This document shows positions 53,121-61,686 of a DNA stretch of 64,000 bases, in pieces. Position 1 is the first letter of the stretch. The number at the start of each line of letters is the position of its first letter. The stretch comes from DASPHG01 sp963849605. GTDB taxonomy: Bacteria > Actinomycetota > Thermoleophilia > Solirubrobacterales > Thermoleophilaceae. Position numbers and translations under genes: made by a program. The stretch is taken from the NCBI GenBank assembly GCA_963849605.1, contig CAWKHX010000015.1, positions 868,001 through 932,000 of the forward strand. Reading direction: 5' to 3'. The notes under the pieces were generated by a model. The model was not told where the DNA came from. It made no database searches and saw only the letters and a program-made list of their open reading frames with translations.

Positions 53121-53420
53121 TCAGGCAGCGCGGCGGGCGCGCTGCTCGCGGTCCATCCGCTCGAGCTCACACCTCAGCTCCTCGCGCAGCTCGGCCACCT
53201 CGTCGGCGCCCATTGCCTCCGCGAGCTCCGTGCTGGCCCGCTCGAGCTCCCGCTCGGCCGCGCCGTCGTCCACCTTGCCGCGCACCTCGAGCGCACGTTC
53301 CTTCACATCGCCGGCGAGCGGCCCCAGGCGCTCGCGCTCCTCGGGCGTCAGGCTCTCCCAGCGGCGGTAGAGGAGCCGCGCGAGGCGGACCGCCACGAAG
53401 GCTCCGAACGAGTTGGCCAT
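53121..53420 (-). CDS. Hypothetical helical protein
   Basis: A 99-residue protein predicted all-helical, with alternating Arg/Glu (SLTPEERERLGPLAGDVKERALEVRGKVDD) and no membrane helix. No known family. It is divergent from the alcohol dehydrogenase; a longer in-frame start at 53459 seems less likely because it adds a His-rich stretch. Confidence 0.55.
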   Translation of the reverse strand: MANSFGAFVAVRLARLLYRRWESLTPEERERLGPLAGDVKERALEVRGKVDDGAAERELERASTELAEAMGADEVAELREELRCELERMDREQRARRAA

Positions 53421-53448
53421 GCGCCCATGGTGGCCGTGCGAGAGGACG

Positions 53449-53454
53449 TAACCT
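53449..53454 (+). promoter_or_regulatory. -10 element TAACCT, leaderless start of the alcohol dehydrogenase
   Basis: TAACCT ends 7 bases before GTG 53462. This supports GTG rather than ATG 53471 as the start. Confidence 0.5.
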
Positions 53455-53461
53455 CGCATCC

Positions 53462-54439
53462 GTGCGAGCGATGGTGCTCCGAGCCGCCGGCCGCCCGCTC
53501 GAGCTGGCCGACCTCCCCGACCCGGTTCCCGGACAGGACGAGGTGCTGGTTCGCGTCGGGGCATGCGGCGTGTGCCGCACGGACCTGCACATCGTCGACG
53601 GCGAGCTCGAGGACCCGAAGCTGCCGCTTGTGCCGGGGCATCAGATCGCCGGCACCGTCGTCGCCGGCGGCGAGCGCTTCGAGGTGGGCGCGCGGGTGGG
53701 AATCCCATGGCTCGGCAGGACCTGCCAGCGCTGCCGGTACTGCCTGTCGGGCCGCGAGAACCTGTGCGATTCTCCGACCTTCACCGGCTACGACCGCGAC
53801 GGCGGCTACGCGGAGCTGGCGCTTGCCGTCGAGGCGTACGCGCTCCCGTTGCCGGCGGGGCTGTCCGATCTCGAGGCGGCGCCGCTCCTGTGTGCGGGCC
53901 TGATCGGCTACCGCGCCCTGCGCATGACGGGCGACGCGGAGCGGCTCGGGCTGTACGGCTTCGGCGCGGCCGCGCACATCATCTGCCAGGTCGCGCGCAG
54001 CGAGGGCAGGCGGGTCTTCGCGTTCACGCGGGCGGGCGACGACGACTCGCAGCGGTTCGCGCTCGAGCTCGGGGCCGAGTGGGCGGGCGACGCGCTCGGG
54101 CCCGCCCCCGAGGAGCTCGACGCGGCGATCCTGTTCGCGCCCGTCGGGGACCACGTGCCGGCCGCGCTGCGCGCGACGGCCAAGGGCGGCACGGTCGTCT
54201 GCGCGGGCATCCACATGAGCGACATCCCCTCGTTCCCGTACGAGCTCCTGTGGGGCGAGCGGTCGGTGCGCAGCGTGGCCAACCTCACCCGCCGGGACGG
54301 CGAGGAGTTCCTGGCGCTCGCGCCGACGGTCCCCGTGCGGGCGGTCGTGACCGAGTACCCGCTCGAGCATGCGAACGAGGCCCTCGATGACCTCCGGGGC
54401 GGCCGCATCGAGGGATCCGCCGTATTGTCCGTGAGATGA
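53462..54439 (+). CDS. Zinc-dependent alcohol dehydrogenase
   Basis: Medium-chain dehydrogenase of 325 aa. Catalytic zinc ligands: Cys in CGVCRTDLH and His in GHQIAG; structural zinc Cys cluster CQRCRYC...ENLC; Rossmann LYGFGAAAHIICQVA. It resembles the class that oxidises primary alcohols. It overlaps the next gene by 4 bases (ATGA), and starts MRAMVL, the family's common N-terminus. Confidence 0.9.
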   Translation: MRAMVLRAAGRPLELADLPDPVPGQDEVLVRVGACGVCRTDLHIVDGELEDPKLPLVPGHQIAGTVVAGGERFEVGARVGIPWLGRTCQRCRYCLSGRENLCDSPTFTGYDRDGGYAELALAVEAYALPLPAGLSDLEAAPLLCAGLIGYRALRMTGDAERLGLYGFGAAAHIICQVARSEGRRVFAFTRAGDDDSQRFALELGAEWAGDALGPAPEELDAAILFAPVGDHVPAALRATAKGGTVVCAGIHMSDIPSFPYELLWGERSVRSVANLTRRDGEEFLALAPTVPVRAVVTEYPLEHANEALDDLRGGRIEGSAVLSVR

Positions 54440-54744
54440 AGCTCTATATCTGCTGGGGAACGTTCGGCAGTCCGCGCCCGGGAGGGCATCCCTGTAAGAA
54501 CGCCCACGACGCGCTGAAGGAGGCCGGGTACGACCCGGAGGTCGTCAAGTCGTACGGCCTCGGAGTCCTGCCCGACTTCATGAACCAGACCTCGGGCCGC
54601 AAGGAGGTCAAGCGCCTGACCGGCAAGACATGGGTGCCGGCGCTCGTCACCGACGACGACCAGGTGATCCAGGGCTCGAAGGAGATCGCGGCCTGGGCGA
54701 AGCAGAACCCGGCTACGCAGCCGGTGGCTACGCAGCCCGCCTGA
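54436..54744 (+). CDS. Glutathione S-transferase N-terminal / glutaredoxin-like protein
   Basis: A 102-residue thioredoxin-fold protein with KLYICWGTFGSPRPGGHPCKNAHDAL and the cis-Pro region TWVPALVTDDDQVIQGSKEIAAWA. It lacks a C-terminal GST domain. It may bind a low-molecular-weight thiol. Coupled by ATGA to the alcohol dehydrogenase, it could serve in aldehyde detoxification. It ends in convergent overlap with the next gene. Confidence 0.8.
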   Translation: MKLYICWGTFGSPRPGGHPCKNAHDALKEAGYDPEVVKSYGLGVLPDFMNQTSGRKEVKRLTGKTWVPALVTDDDQVIQGSKEIAAWAKQNPATQPVATQPA

Positions 54745-55549
54745 TCCGCGCGCGGCGGGTTGCGGCCTGGCGGCGGCGAGCCTTGACGGCGGCCTGACGG
54801 CGCGTCTCCGACTTGCGCAGCAGCTCCAGCTCGGACGCAACCGCGCGCCACGCGCGCGGGTGCATGCCCATGCCGATGTGGCTTGCGCGGATCTCGAGGT
54901 GCTCGGCGTGCGGGTCGAGGCACGACCTCCACCGCACGACGCCGTCGCTGCGCGAGTAGACCGACAGGAAGCGGACCCCCTTGGGGAATGGCGCCTCGGC
55001 GTCGGCCCAGAAGTCGTTGCAGCAGTCCCCCCACAGGCACGAGTGGCGGAACAGGCCCCGCACGCCGACGGTCCCGAGCGCGCCGACCGCATAGACCTGC
55101 GCCCGCACGAGCGGATGGATCGCAAGCGGGTCCGTCAGCGGGGACCCCAGCGTGACGATGCCCGCGACGAGGTCGGGGCGGCGCTTGGCGAGGACGCGGG
55201 CGAAGTGGCCGCCCCGGCTCTGGCCGACGATCGCGGCGCGCTGGCCCTGGCGCTCCACGAGCACCTCGACCTTCTCCTCGAGGCGCTGGACCGCGGCCTC
55301 GGAGCAGTCGACGTTCATGCGGATGCCCGCCCGCTTCGCGTAGTGGTTCGTGCTCCGCAGCCAGCGCGTCATCAGCGCCAGCGAATCGTCGCCCGCGAGG
55401 AAGCCCGGAATCAGGAGAACGGGCTGGCCGCGGCCGTCCTTGACCCCGTCGCCGCGGAAGACCGGATCGCGAAGGAGCGTCGCGAGTTCGAGGCCTACAC
55501 GGGACTCACGCCAGAGCGGCGGCCGGGAGAGAAGAGAGAGCGCGGTCAT
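54728..55549 (-). CDS. Alpha/beta hydrolase (lipase-like)
   Basis: A 273-residue hydrolase. It has the GHG-like LLIPGFLAGD, the nucleophile elbow VGQSRGGHFARVLA (Ser in GQSRG), a Cys-rich loop HSCLWGDCCNDFW, the probable Asp in SRSDGVV and His in SHIGMGMHP. The C-terminus is Arg-rich. There is no signal peptide. It may act on esters or lipids. ATG 55549 is used. Confidence 0.85.
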   Translation of the reverse strand: MTALSLLSRPPLWRESRVGLELATLLRDPVFRGDGVKDGRGQPVLLIPGFLAGDDSLALMTRWLRSTNHYAKRAGIRMNVDCSEAAVQRLEEKVEVLVERQGQRAAIVGQSRGGHFARVLAKRRPDLVAGIVTLGSPLTDPLAIHPLVRAQVYAVGALGTVGVRGLFRHSCLWGDCCNDFWADAEAPFPKGVRFLSVYSRSDGVVRWRSCLDPHAEHLEIRASHIGMGMHPRAWRAVASELELLRKSETRRQAAVKARRRQAATRRARIRRAA

Positions 55550-55598
55550 CCGTCCGTACCCGACCACAGTACCCCCTGAACGGGATGGGAAGAGCCAA

Positions 55599-55608
55599 AA
55601 ACGCGTTT
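55599..55608. promoter_or_regulatory. AAACGCGTTT palindrome, possible TetR operator
   Basis: A perfect 10-base palindrome in the 106-base divergent gap before the quinone reductase-tetR pair; the extended arms CCAAA/TTTGG lie around it. It is a candidate operator for the TetR protein encoded downstream. Confidence 0.3.
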
Positions 55609-55643
55609 GGCGCGTACGCATACGGACCGCACCTTCCGGAAAA

Positions 55644-55649
55644 TAGGAT
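55644..55649 (+). promoter_or_regulatory. -10 element TAGGAT, leaderless start of the quinone reductase
   Basis: TAGGAT ends 6 bases before the ATG at 55656, the same hexamer as at the rrf2 gene. Confidence 0.5.
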
Positions 55650-55655
55650 CCCTGA

Positions 55656-56594
55656 ATGCGGGCCGTGACCCTCAAGGACGGCGAGCTGGCCGTCGACGAG
55701 CACCCCGACCCCGTGCCGGGGGCCGGTGAGGTGCTCGTCCGCGTGCGGGCGGCGGGCCTGAACGGGGCCGACATGATGCAGCGCAGGGGCCTCTACCCGG
55801 CGCCGCCCGGCGCACCGCAGGACATCCCGGGGATGGAGATCGCCGGCGAGGTCGAGGCGCTCGGTCCCGGTGTGTCGCGGTTCGCTGAGGGCGACCGCGT
55901 GATGGCGATCGTCGCCGGCGGCGGGCAGGCGGAGCGTGCTGTCGCCCACGAGCGCGCGCTGATGCCGGTGCCGGACGCCCTCTCGTGGGCGGAGGCCGGC
56001 GGCTTCCCGGAGGTCTTCACGACCGCGCATGACGCGCTGTTCACGCAGGCGGAGCTGAAGGCGGGCGAGCGGCTCCTCGTCCACGGCGCCGCCGGCGGCG
56101 TCGGGACCGCGGCGGTTCAGCTGGGGCGGGCGACCGGGGCGGACGTCACCGCCACCGTCAGAAACGAGGAGCTGCGACCGGGCGTCGAGGCGCTCGGAGC
56201 CCGTGCGATCGCGCCCGAGGGCTTCGAGGAGCACGGCGAGTTCGATGTGGTCCTCGAGCTCGTCGGCGCGCCGAACCTGAGCGCGAACCTCGGATCGCTC
56301 GCGACCGGAGGGCGAATCGTCGTGATCGGCGTGGGCGGCGGCGCGAAGGCCGAGATCAACCTGCTCGCCCTGATGGGCAAGCGCGGGCGGATCATGGCGT
56401 CCACTCTGCGGGCGCGGCCGCTCGAGCAGAAGGCGGGCGCCATGCGGGGGGTCGAGAAGCACGTCCTACCGCTGGTCGAGTCGGGCGCGGTGAAGGTGCC
56501 GGTGGCGGAGACGTTCCCGCTCGACGAGGCGGAGGCGGCGTACGACCGGTTCGCAAGCGGAGGGAAGCTGGGCAAGATCGTCCTGACGACATGA
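55656..56594 (+). CDS. Quinone oxidoreductase (zinc-free MDR)
   Basis: Medium-chain reductase of 312 aa that lacks the zinc ligands. It has LNGADMMQRRGLYPAPPG, VHGAAGGVGTAAVQLGRATGA and FPLDEAEAAYDRFASGGKLGKIVL. It is most like NADPH:quinone or 2-alkenal reductases. It is coupled by ATGA to a TetR regulator, which probably controls it. Confidence 0.9.
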   Translation: MRAVTLKDGELAVDEHPDPVPGAGEVLVRVRAAGLNGADMMQRRGLYPAPPGAPQDIPGMEIAGEVEALGPGVSRFAEGDRVMAIVAGGGQAERAVAHERALMPVPDALSWAEAGGFPEVFTTAHDALFTQAELKAGERLLVHGAAGGVGTAAVQLGRATGADVTATVRNEELRPGVEALGARAIAPEGFEEHGEFDVVLELVGAPNLSANLGSLATGGRIVVIGVGGGAKAEINLLALMGKRGRIMASTLRARPLEQKAGAMRGVEKHVLPLVESGAVKVPVAETFPLDEAEAAYDRFASGGKLGKIVLTT

Positions 56595-57190
56595 CCGCAC
56601 GCCGGGCGCAGCAGAAGCAGGAGAACCGCGACAAGCTCGTGAGCGCCGCTCGCAAGGTGTTCGCCGAGAAGGGGCTCGCGACGGCGACGGCGCGCGACAT
56701 CGTGCGCGAGACCGACCTCGCGTCGGGCACCTTCTACAACTACTTCGACGACAAGGAGGACGCGTTCCGGGCCGTCTTCGAGGAGTTCGCCGAGCAGGCG
56801 CGCGCCGCCGGGCGCGAGAAGCGGCTCCAGCCGGGGATCGGCCTCGAGCAGCGCCTCTACGACGCCTACCGCTCGTGGTTCGAGCTGGTCACCTCGGATC
56901 GGGAGATGTTCGACCTCATCCGCCGGAACGCCGACGCGATCGCGATGATGGGACCCGACGACCTCTTCGAAGAGGCCGTGCGTGAGTTGGTCGAGGACAT
57001 GAAGCTGTGGGTGGCCGAGGGCCAGCTGCCCGCGGAGATCGAGCCCTGGCTCCCGCACATTGCGCACTCGATCGCGGGCGGCGGCTTCCAAATCGCCGCC
57101 CACATGGCGGACGAAGGCGTCTCAGACGTGGATGCCACCGCGCGCCTCTGCACGCGGCTCATGCTCGACGGGATCCGCGGCTTCCGCTAG
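56591..57190 (+). CDS. TetR-family regulator
   Basis: A 199-residue repressor: HTH at about residues 17-62 (ARKVFAEKGLATATARDIVRETDLASGTFYNYFDDKE) and an all-helical ligand-binding domain. It overlaps the quinone reductase by 4 bases and converges with the AI-2E gene, overlapping it by 69 bases. It probably regulates the upstream reductase and itself. Confidence 0.92.
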   Translation: MTARRAQQKQENRDKLVSAARKVFAEKGLATATARDIVRETDLASGTFYNYFDDKEDAFRAVFEEFAEQARAAGREKRLQPGIGLEQRLYDAYRSWFELVTSDREMFDLIRRNADAIAMMGPDDLFEEAVRELVEDMKLWVAEGQLPAEIEPWLPHIAHSIAGGGFQIAAHMADEGVSDVDATARLCTRLMLDGIRGFR

Positions 57191-58222
57191 CGCCCTCGCC
57201 TCCATCGGTTTCACCCACAGCTCGTCCACCAAGATCACGATCGCGGCCAGGATCGGAACCGAGACGATCAGGCCGACCGCGCCGAAGAGCTGTCCCACCA
57301 CGATCACGCCGATCGCGATCACCGCCGGATGCAGCTTCACGGTGCGTGACATCACGACCGGGATCGTGATGTAGCTCTCGAACTGCTGCACGCCGATGTA
57401 GATCGCCAGCGTGAGGGCGGCCTTGCCGGGACTGTCCGCGAGCGCGAAGAGGACGGCGGGCAATCCAGACGCGAACGCGCCGTAGTACGGCACGACCGTG
57501 AAGAGCGCCGCGAGGACGGCCCACAGGATCGCGAAGTCGAGGTCGATCAGAGTGAAGCCGACGTAGAGGAGCACGCCCGTCACCGTCATGTCGACGACGA
57601 GGCCCTGCATCCAGCCGATCCAGGACGTCCGCAGCCGCTCGCCGATCGCGCGTGCACGGCCGCGGTGCGCAGGCGGCACAAGGCTCAAGCCGGCGTCGAC
57701 AAGGGGTCGCGGGTTGGCGGCCATGAAGAAGGCGGTGACGAGCATCAGGAGCAGCGCTCCCAGGACGCCCGCCAGGCCGAGCCCGATCGAGGTGATCGGC
57801 CCGATCAGCTTCTCGGGGTCGTCCACGAAGCCCTGAAGGAAGTCCTGTACCTCGTCGCCGATCTCGCCGCTGTCGGCGCCGGTCAGGTCGTGCAGGTCGT
57901 CACCGAGGTCGTCGATGATCCCCGGGACGTCGTCCGTGAACTCCTCGACCTCGTTGACGAACGGCGGAATGAGCAGGGCGAGCAGCCCCGCGACGGCGCC
58001 GACGGCGCCGATGATCCCGATGAGCGCGCCGAAGGCGCGTGGAACGCCACGCCGCTCGAGGCGCGTCGCGAACGCGCTGAGCGGGATCGCGATGAGCACC
58101 GTTATCAGTACGGCGATGAGCAGCGTGACGAGCTGGCGGAAGACCAGCCCGAGCACAAGGAGGCCCGCCGCGAGCAGTACCGCCCGGTAGGCGACGGCTG
58201 CGTCGTGGCGGGCCTCACTCAT
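57122..58222 (-). CDS. AI-2E (PerM/YdgG-like) membrane permease
   Basis: A 366-residue transporter with about eight membrane segments. The family loop PYYGAFASGLPAVLFAL and VQQFESYITIPVVMSRTVKLHP are diagnostic, with a large extracytoplasmic loop (residues 85-150, DDVPGIIDDLGDDLHDL). Its 21-residue tail overlaps tetR on the other strand. TAGCCT ends 6 bases before the ATG. Confidence 0.88.
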   Translation of the reverse strand: MSEARHDAAVAYRAVLLAAGLLVLGLVFRQLVTLLIAVLITVLIAIPLSAFATRLERRGVPRAFGALIGIIGAVGAVAGLLALLIPPFVNEVEEFTDDVPGIIDDLGDDLHDLTGADSGEIGDEVQDFLQGFVDDPEKLIGPITSIGLGLAGVLGALLLMLVTAFFMAANPRPLVDAGLSLVPPAHRGRARAIGERLRTSWIGWMQGLVVDMTVTGVLLYVGFTLIDLDFAILWAVLAALFTVVPYYGAFASGLPAVLFALADSPGKAALTLAIYIGVQQFESYITIPVVMSRTVKLHPAVIAIGVIVVGQLFGAVGLIVSVPILAAIVILVDELWVKPMEARALAEAADPVEHEPRAEARGGIHV

Positions 58223-58228
58223 GGGTTC

Positions 58229-58234
58229 AGGCTA
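58229..58234 (-). promoter_or_regulatory. -10 element TAGCCT for the AI-2E gene
   Basis: On the minus strand TAGCCT ends 6 bases before the ATG at 58222. Confidence 0.45.
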
Positions 58235-58253
58235 CGCCCAAGTCAGGCCGGAC

Positions 58254-59909
58254 TTAGTTCAAGCCGGACTCCTGCAGGTACTCGCTCGCAACCTCCTCCG
58301 GCGTCTTCTTGTCGAGGTCGACGCGAGCGTTCAGCTCGGACATGACGTCGTCCGTGAGGCCCGCCTGGAGCTGATCGACGACCGTCTCGATCTCCGGGCC
58401 CGCCTCGTCGGCGATCTCCTGCCGCACGTTGAACGTGACGTTGTACGGCGGGAACATCTGCTTGTCGTCGTCGAGCAGGACGAAGCCCTCACGCTGGATC
58501 TGCGGATCCGTCGTGTAGACGATCGACAGGTCGGCCTTGCCGCTGGTCAGCACCTCGTGCCGCAGGGCGGGGTCGACGGGCACGAACTTCTTGAAGTCGA
58601 GCCCGTAGACCTTCTGTAGGCCGAGCAGGCAGTCCAGCCGCTGACGGCACTCAGGCGTCCCGTACAGGGTCAGGTCCTGGTCCACGTCCGCGAGGTCCGA
58701 AATCTTCGTGACCCCGAGCTCGTCCGCCTTCTCCTGCGTCAGCCCGACCTCGTTCGAGTTCGTGTACGGCGTCGGTGAGTAGGCGACCAGCCCTTCCTTG
58801 GCATACCCCGCCTTCGCGTCCTCGTAGGCGGCCTCGGGATCCGTCGGGATCTTGTCCGAGGGCACACCGAAGAGCGACACCAACGCCGTCCCCGTGTACT
58901 CCGGGTACGCGTCGATCTCACCTTCGGTCGCGGCCTTCAGCGCGACCTTCTCGTCGCCCAGGTTGAGCTCCTTGTCGACGTCAAAGCCCGCGGCCGCGAG
59001 GCCCTGGGCGTAGATCTCCCCGAGCACCTTCTGCTCGGTGAAGTTCTTCGAGCCGACAGTGATCTTCGTGTCGGCGTTTGCGTCGTTGCGCTCGATCTGG
59101 CCGGCGGTGTCGCCGCCGGTGGTGCTTGCGCCACCGTCGTCATCGTCGTCGTCCCCGCACGCGCCCAGGGCGAGCGCGGCGAGCAGGACGGCGATGAGCG
59201 CGGTGGCGTATCTCAACTGCTTCATCGGTTTTCTCCTTCGTCGTAGGCCCTTCGGTGTCACGGCGCGCTGAACGGCTGCGAGCGACAGGTCCGTCGCCAC
59301 GGCCAGGAACGCGACGAGGATGGCCGCGCCGAGCCTTCCTTCGTCGCCGTAAGTGCTCACGTTGATGATCGGGTCGCCCAGTGACAACACTCCCGCAAGC
59401 GGAGCGAGCGTGGCAGTGGCGACAACGTTAACGGCGGACGTGCGGATTCCTCCGAAGATGAGCGGCACGGCGAGAGGGAACTCCACTCGCCGCACGATCT
59501 GCGGGCCGGTCATCCCGACGCCGTGCGCCGCGTCGACCGTGTCCCGGTCGACCTGCCTGACGCCCACGTAGGTGTTCGTGAGGATCGGCGGGACTGCCAG
59601 CAGCACGAGCGCGAGCGTCACGTTCGCGAAGCCCACCCCCAGATAGGCGACGAAGAACGCGATCAGGGCGAGGCTCGGGACCGCGCGCCCCACGTTCGAG
59701 ACGTTGATCGCAAGGAAGCCGCCGCGGCCGATGTGGCCCAGCCAGAGCCCGAGCGGGATCGCGGTCGCGCACGCGATCGTCGTGGCGACCAGGCTGAGCC
59801 ACATGTGGTCGACGGCCAGGTCGAGGAATTGGGAGCCGCCGACCCGCACGCCCTCGTTGGTCTCGCGCGACTGGAAGATGATTTCGATGGCGTCGCCGAA
59901 TTGGTTCAT
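58254..59909 (-). CDS. Compatible-solute ABC importer: permease fused in frame to binding lipoprotein
   Basis: One open frame of 551 aa. The first 228 residues are an OpuCB/ProW-type permease (EAA loop DAAHGVGMTGPQIVRRVEFPLAVPL). After TPKGLRRRRKP there is no stop; residue 229 is the ATG (59225) of an OsmF/OpuCC-type solute-binding protein with its own signal and lipobox LALGAC. An AAGGAGAA lies 5 bases before that ATG, so internal initiation is likely. Substrate probably glycine betaine, choline or a related osmolyte. Confidence 0.85.
   Translation of the reverse strand: MNQFGDAIEIIFQSRETNEGVRVGGSQFLDLAVDHMWLSLVATTIACATAIPLGLWLGHIGRGGFLAINVSNVGRAVPSLALIAFFVAYLGVGFANVTLALVLLAVPPILTNTYVGVRQVDRDTVDAAHGVGMTGPQIVRRVEFPLAVPLIFGGIRTSAVNVVATATLAPLAGVLSLGDPIINVSTYGDEGRLGAAILVAFLAVATDLSLAAVQRAVTPKGLRRRRKPMKQLRYATALIAVLLAALALGACGDDDDDDGGASTTGGDTAGQIERNDANADTKITVGSKNFTEQKVLGEIYAQGLAAAGFDVDKELNLGDEKVALKAATEGEIDAYPEYTGTALVSLFGVPSDKIPTDPEAAYEDAKAGYAKEGLVAYSPTPYTNSNEVGLTQEKADELGVTKISDLADVDQDLTLYGTPECRQRLDCLLGLQKVYGLDFKKFVPVDPALRHEVLTSGKADLSIVYTTDPQIQREGFVLLDDDKQMFPPYNVTFNVRQEIADEAGPEIETVVDQLQAGLTDDVMSELNARVDLDKKTPEEVASEYLQESGLN
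59231..59238 (-). promoter_or_regulatory. Internal ribosome binding site for the binding lipoprotein
   Basis: AAGGAGAA lies 5 bases before the ATG at 59225, inside the permease frame. It favours separate translation of the lipoprotein with its own signal sequence. Confidence 0.55.
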
Positions 59910-60595
59910 GCGCGCTTCCACGGAGTGACGGCCCGCTGAACCAGGAGGAGGCCGACGTCGAGCACCACCGCCAGCAGGACGCACAGGCCGCCGGCCGTGA
60001 CGACGTTCGACTTGAAGTTGATATCGCCGAAGATCTGCTCGCCCAGGCCGCCGGCGCCGGCGAAGAACGCAAGCGTCGCCAGCCCGACCGTCGTGGTCGC
60101 TGCCACCCGCAGGCCCGCGACGATCTCGGGGACGGCCAGCGGCAGCTCGACCTGCCACAGGAGCTGCCGGTCAGTCAGGCCCATGCCGCGCCCGGCGTCC
60201 TTCGCCTCATCGGGGACGTTGTCGAGGCCGGCGAGTGTGTTGCGGAAGAGGATCAGCAGCGTGTACGCGACGAGGGCGATCAGCGCGGTCGTGGTCCCGC
60301 GGCCGGTCACCGGCAGCAGGAGGAAGAACGCCGCCACGCTCGGGATCGTGTACAGGATCGCGGTGAAGTTGACGATGGGGCCGATCAGCCAGCGGCGGCG
60401 GTAGGCCACAAGCGCGAGCGTGAACGAGATCGCGAAGCCGATCGCGACGGCGACGACGGTCAGATAGACGTGATCCCAGAAGGGGTCGACGTAGCGGTCG
60501 AAGTTGTCCCAGATCCAGTCGGGGCAGAGCCCATTGTTTGCGACGCAGCTGTCGTCGCCCGCGCGGTTGTGGATCTGTACCTGGGCGAGGATCAC
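59906..60595 (-). CDS. Compatible-solute ABC importer, first permease
   Basis: A 229-residue OpuCB-type permease with five or six helices. The EAA loop is DAGRGMGLTDRQLLWQVELPLAVP. The GTG start at 60595 overlaps the ATPase stop (GTGA). The N-terminus carries a Cys pair (SCVANNGLCPDW) that faces outside. It pairs with the second permease, which overlaps it by ATGA. Confidence 0.9.
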   Translation of the reverse strand: MILAQVQIHNRAGDDSCVANNGLCPDWIWDNFDRYVDPFWDHVYLTVVAVAIGFAISFTLALVAYRRRWLIGPIVNFTAILYTIPSVAAFFLLLPVTGRGTTTALIALVAYTLLILFRNTLAGLDNVPDEAKDAGRGMGLTDRQLLWQVELPLAVPEIVAGLRVAATTTVGLATLAFFAGAGGLGEQIFGDINFKSNVVTAGGLCVLLAVVLDVGLLLVQRAVTPWKRA

Positions 60596-61653
60596 GGATC
60601 TCGTGCGAGCGTGTGGCCGATGATCTCGATCGAGAGGACGCCGGCGACCGCGCCGCGCTCGTCCACGACCGGCGCGTACTGGGTCTCCTGCTCGAGCATC
60701 ACGGACAGGGCGTCGCGGAGGATGTCGTCGAGTTCGATCACCGGCTCGGCACGCGAGCCACTCAGCCACCGAACCGGCCTGCCGGAGTCGTCCACGACGA
60801 GCGCGTAGTCGATGTCGTATTCGCCTGTGGGCGGCTGCTCGCCGTCGCGCACGAGCGGCGCGCGCCAGAGGTCCAAGTCACGCACGCGCTCGAGGGAGAG
60901 GCGCTTCAGCCCGCGGTCCGCACCCACGAAGTCCTCGACGAAGTCGTTCGCGGGACTGCTCAGGAGCTCGGCGGGGGGCGCGTATTGGGCCAGGCGGCCG
61001 CCCTTCTGCATCACGGCGATCCGGTCGCCCATCTTGATCGCCTCGTCGATGTCGTGGGTCACGAACACGACGGTCTTGCGGATCTCGCGCTGGAGCCGGA
61101 GGAACTCGTTCTGGAGGCGGTCCCTGTTGATCGGGTCGATCGCGCCGAACGGCTCGTCCATCAGCATCAGCGGCGGGTCGACCGCGAGCGCCCGCGCGAC
61201 GCCGACGCGCTGGCGCTGGCCACCGGAGAGCTGGGAGGGGTAACGGTCGCGTGTCTCCGACGGGTCGAGCGAGACGAGCTCGAGCATCTCGTCGACGCGC
61301 GCGGCGATCCGCTGCTTGTCCCAGCCGAGCAGCCGCGGCACCGTCGCGACGTTGGTGGCCACGGTCATGTGCGGGAAGAGGCCGACCTGCTGGATCGCGT
61401 AGCCGATCTCGCGCCGTAGCTCGGCCGGCCTGCGCTCGGTGACGCTCTGGCCGTCGAGCAGGATGTCGCCGCTCGTGATCGAGATCATGCGGTTGACCAT
61501 CCGCATGGCCGTCGTCTTCCCGCAGCCCGACGGGCCGACGAGGACGCAGATCTCGCCCGCGGGCACCTCGAGCGTGAGGTGGTCCACCGCCGGCTCCGCG
61601 GAACCGGGGTAGACCTTCGTCGCTTCCCGGAATTCGAGGGTCGCGGCCTCCAA
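60592..61653 (-). CDS. Compatible-solute ABC importer ATPase with CBS domains
   Basis: A 353-residue ATPase of the OpuCA/ProV type: Walker A GPSGCGKTT, Q-loop IGYAIQQVGLFPHMTV, signature LSGGQRQRVGVARAL, Walker B LMLMDEPFGAID; two CBS domains at the C-terminus, which in family members sense ionic strength. TTG at 61653 is preferred over 61671 because TAGGGT ends 7 bases before it. First gene of the importer operon. Confidence 0.92.
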   Translation of the reverse strand: MEAATLEFREATKVYPGSAEPAVDHLTLEVPAGEICVLVGPSGCGKTTAMRMVNRMISITSGDILLDGQSVTERRPAELRREIGYAIQQVGLFPHMTVATNVATVPRLLGWDKQRIAARVDEMLELVSLDPSETRDRYPSQLSGGQRQRVGVARALAVDPPLMLMDEPFGAIDPINRDRLQNEFLRLQREIRKTVVFVTHDIDEAIKMGDRIAVMQKGGRLAQYAPPAELLSSPANDFVEDFVGADRGLKRLSLERVRDLDLWRAPLVRDGEQPPTGEYDIDYALVVDDSGRPVRWLSGSRAEPVIELDDILRDALSVMLEQETQYAPVVDERGAVAGVLSIEIIGHTLARDP

Positions 61654-61660
61654 GGCCGCG

Positions 61661-61666
61661 ACCCTA
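61661..61666 (-). promoter_or_regulatory. -10 element TAGGGT for the compatible-solute importer
   Basis: On the minus strand TAGGGT ends 7 bases before TTG 61653; same hexamer as before the catalase-like gene. Confidence 0.45.
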
Positions 61667-61686
61667 GCCAACCAGTGGCGGCGCGC

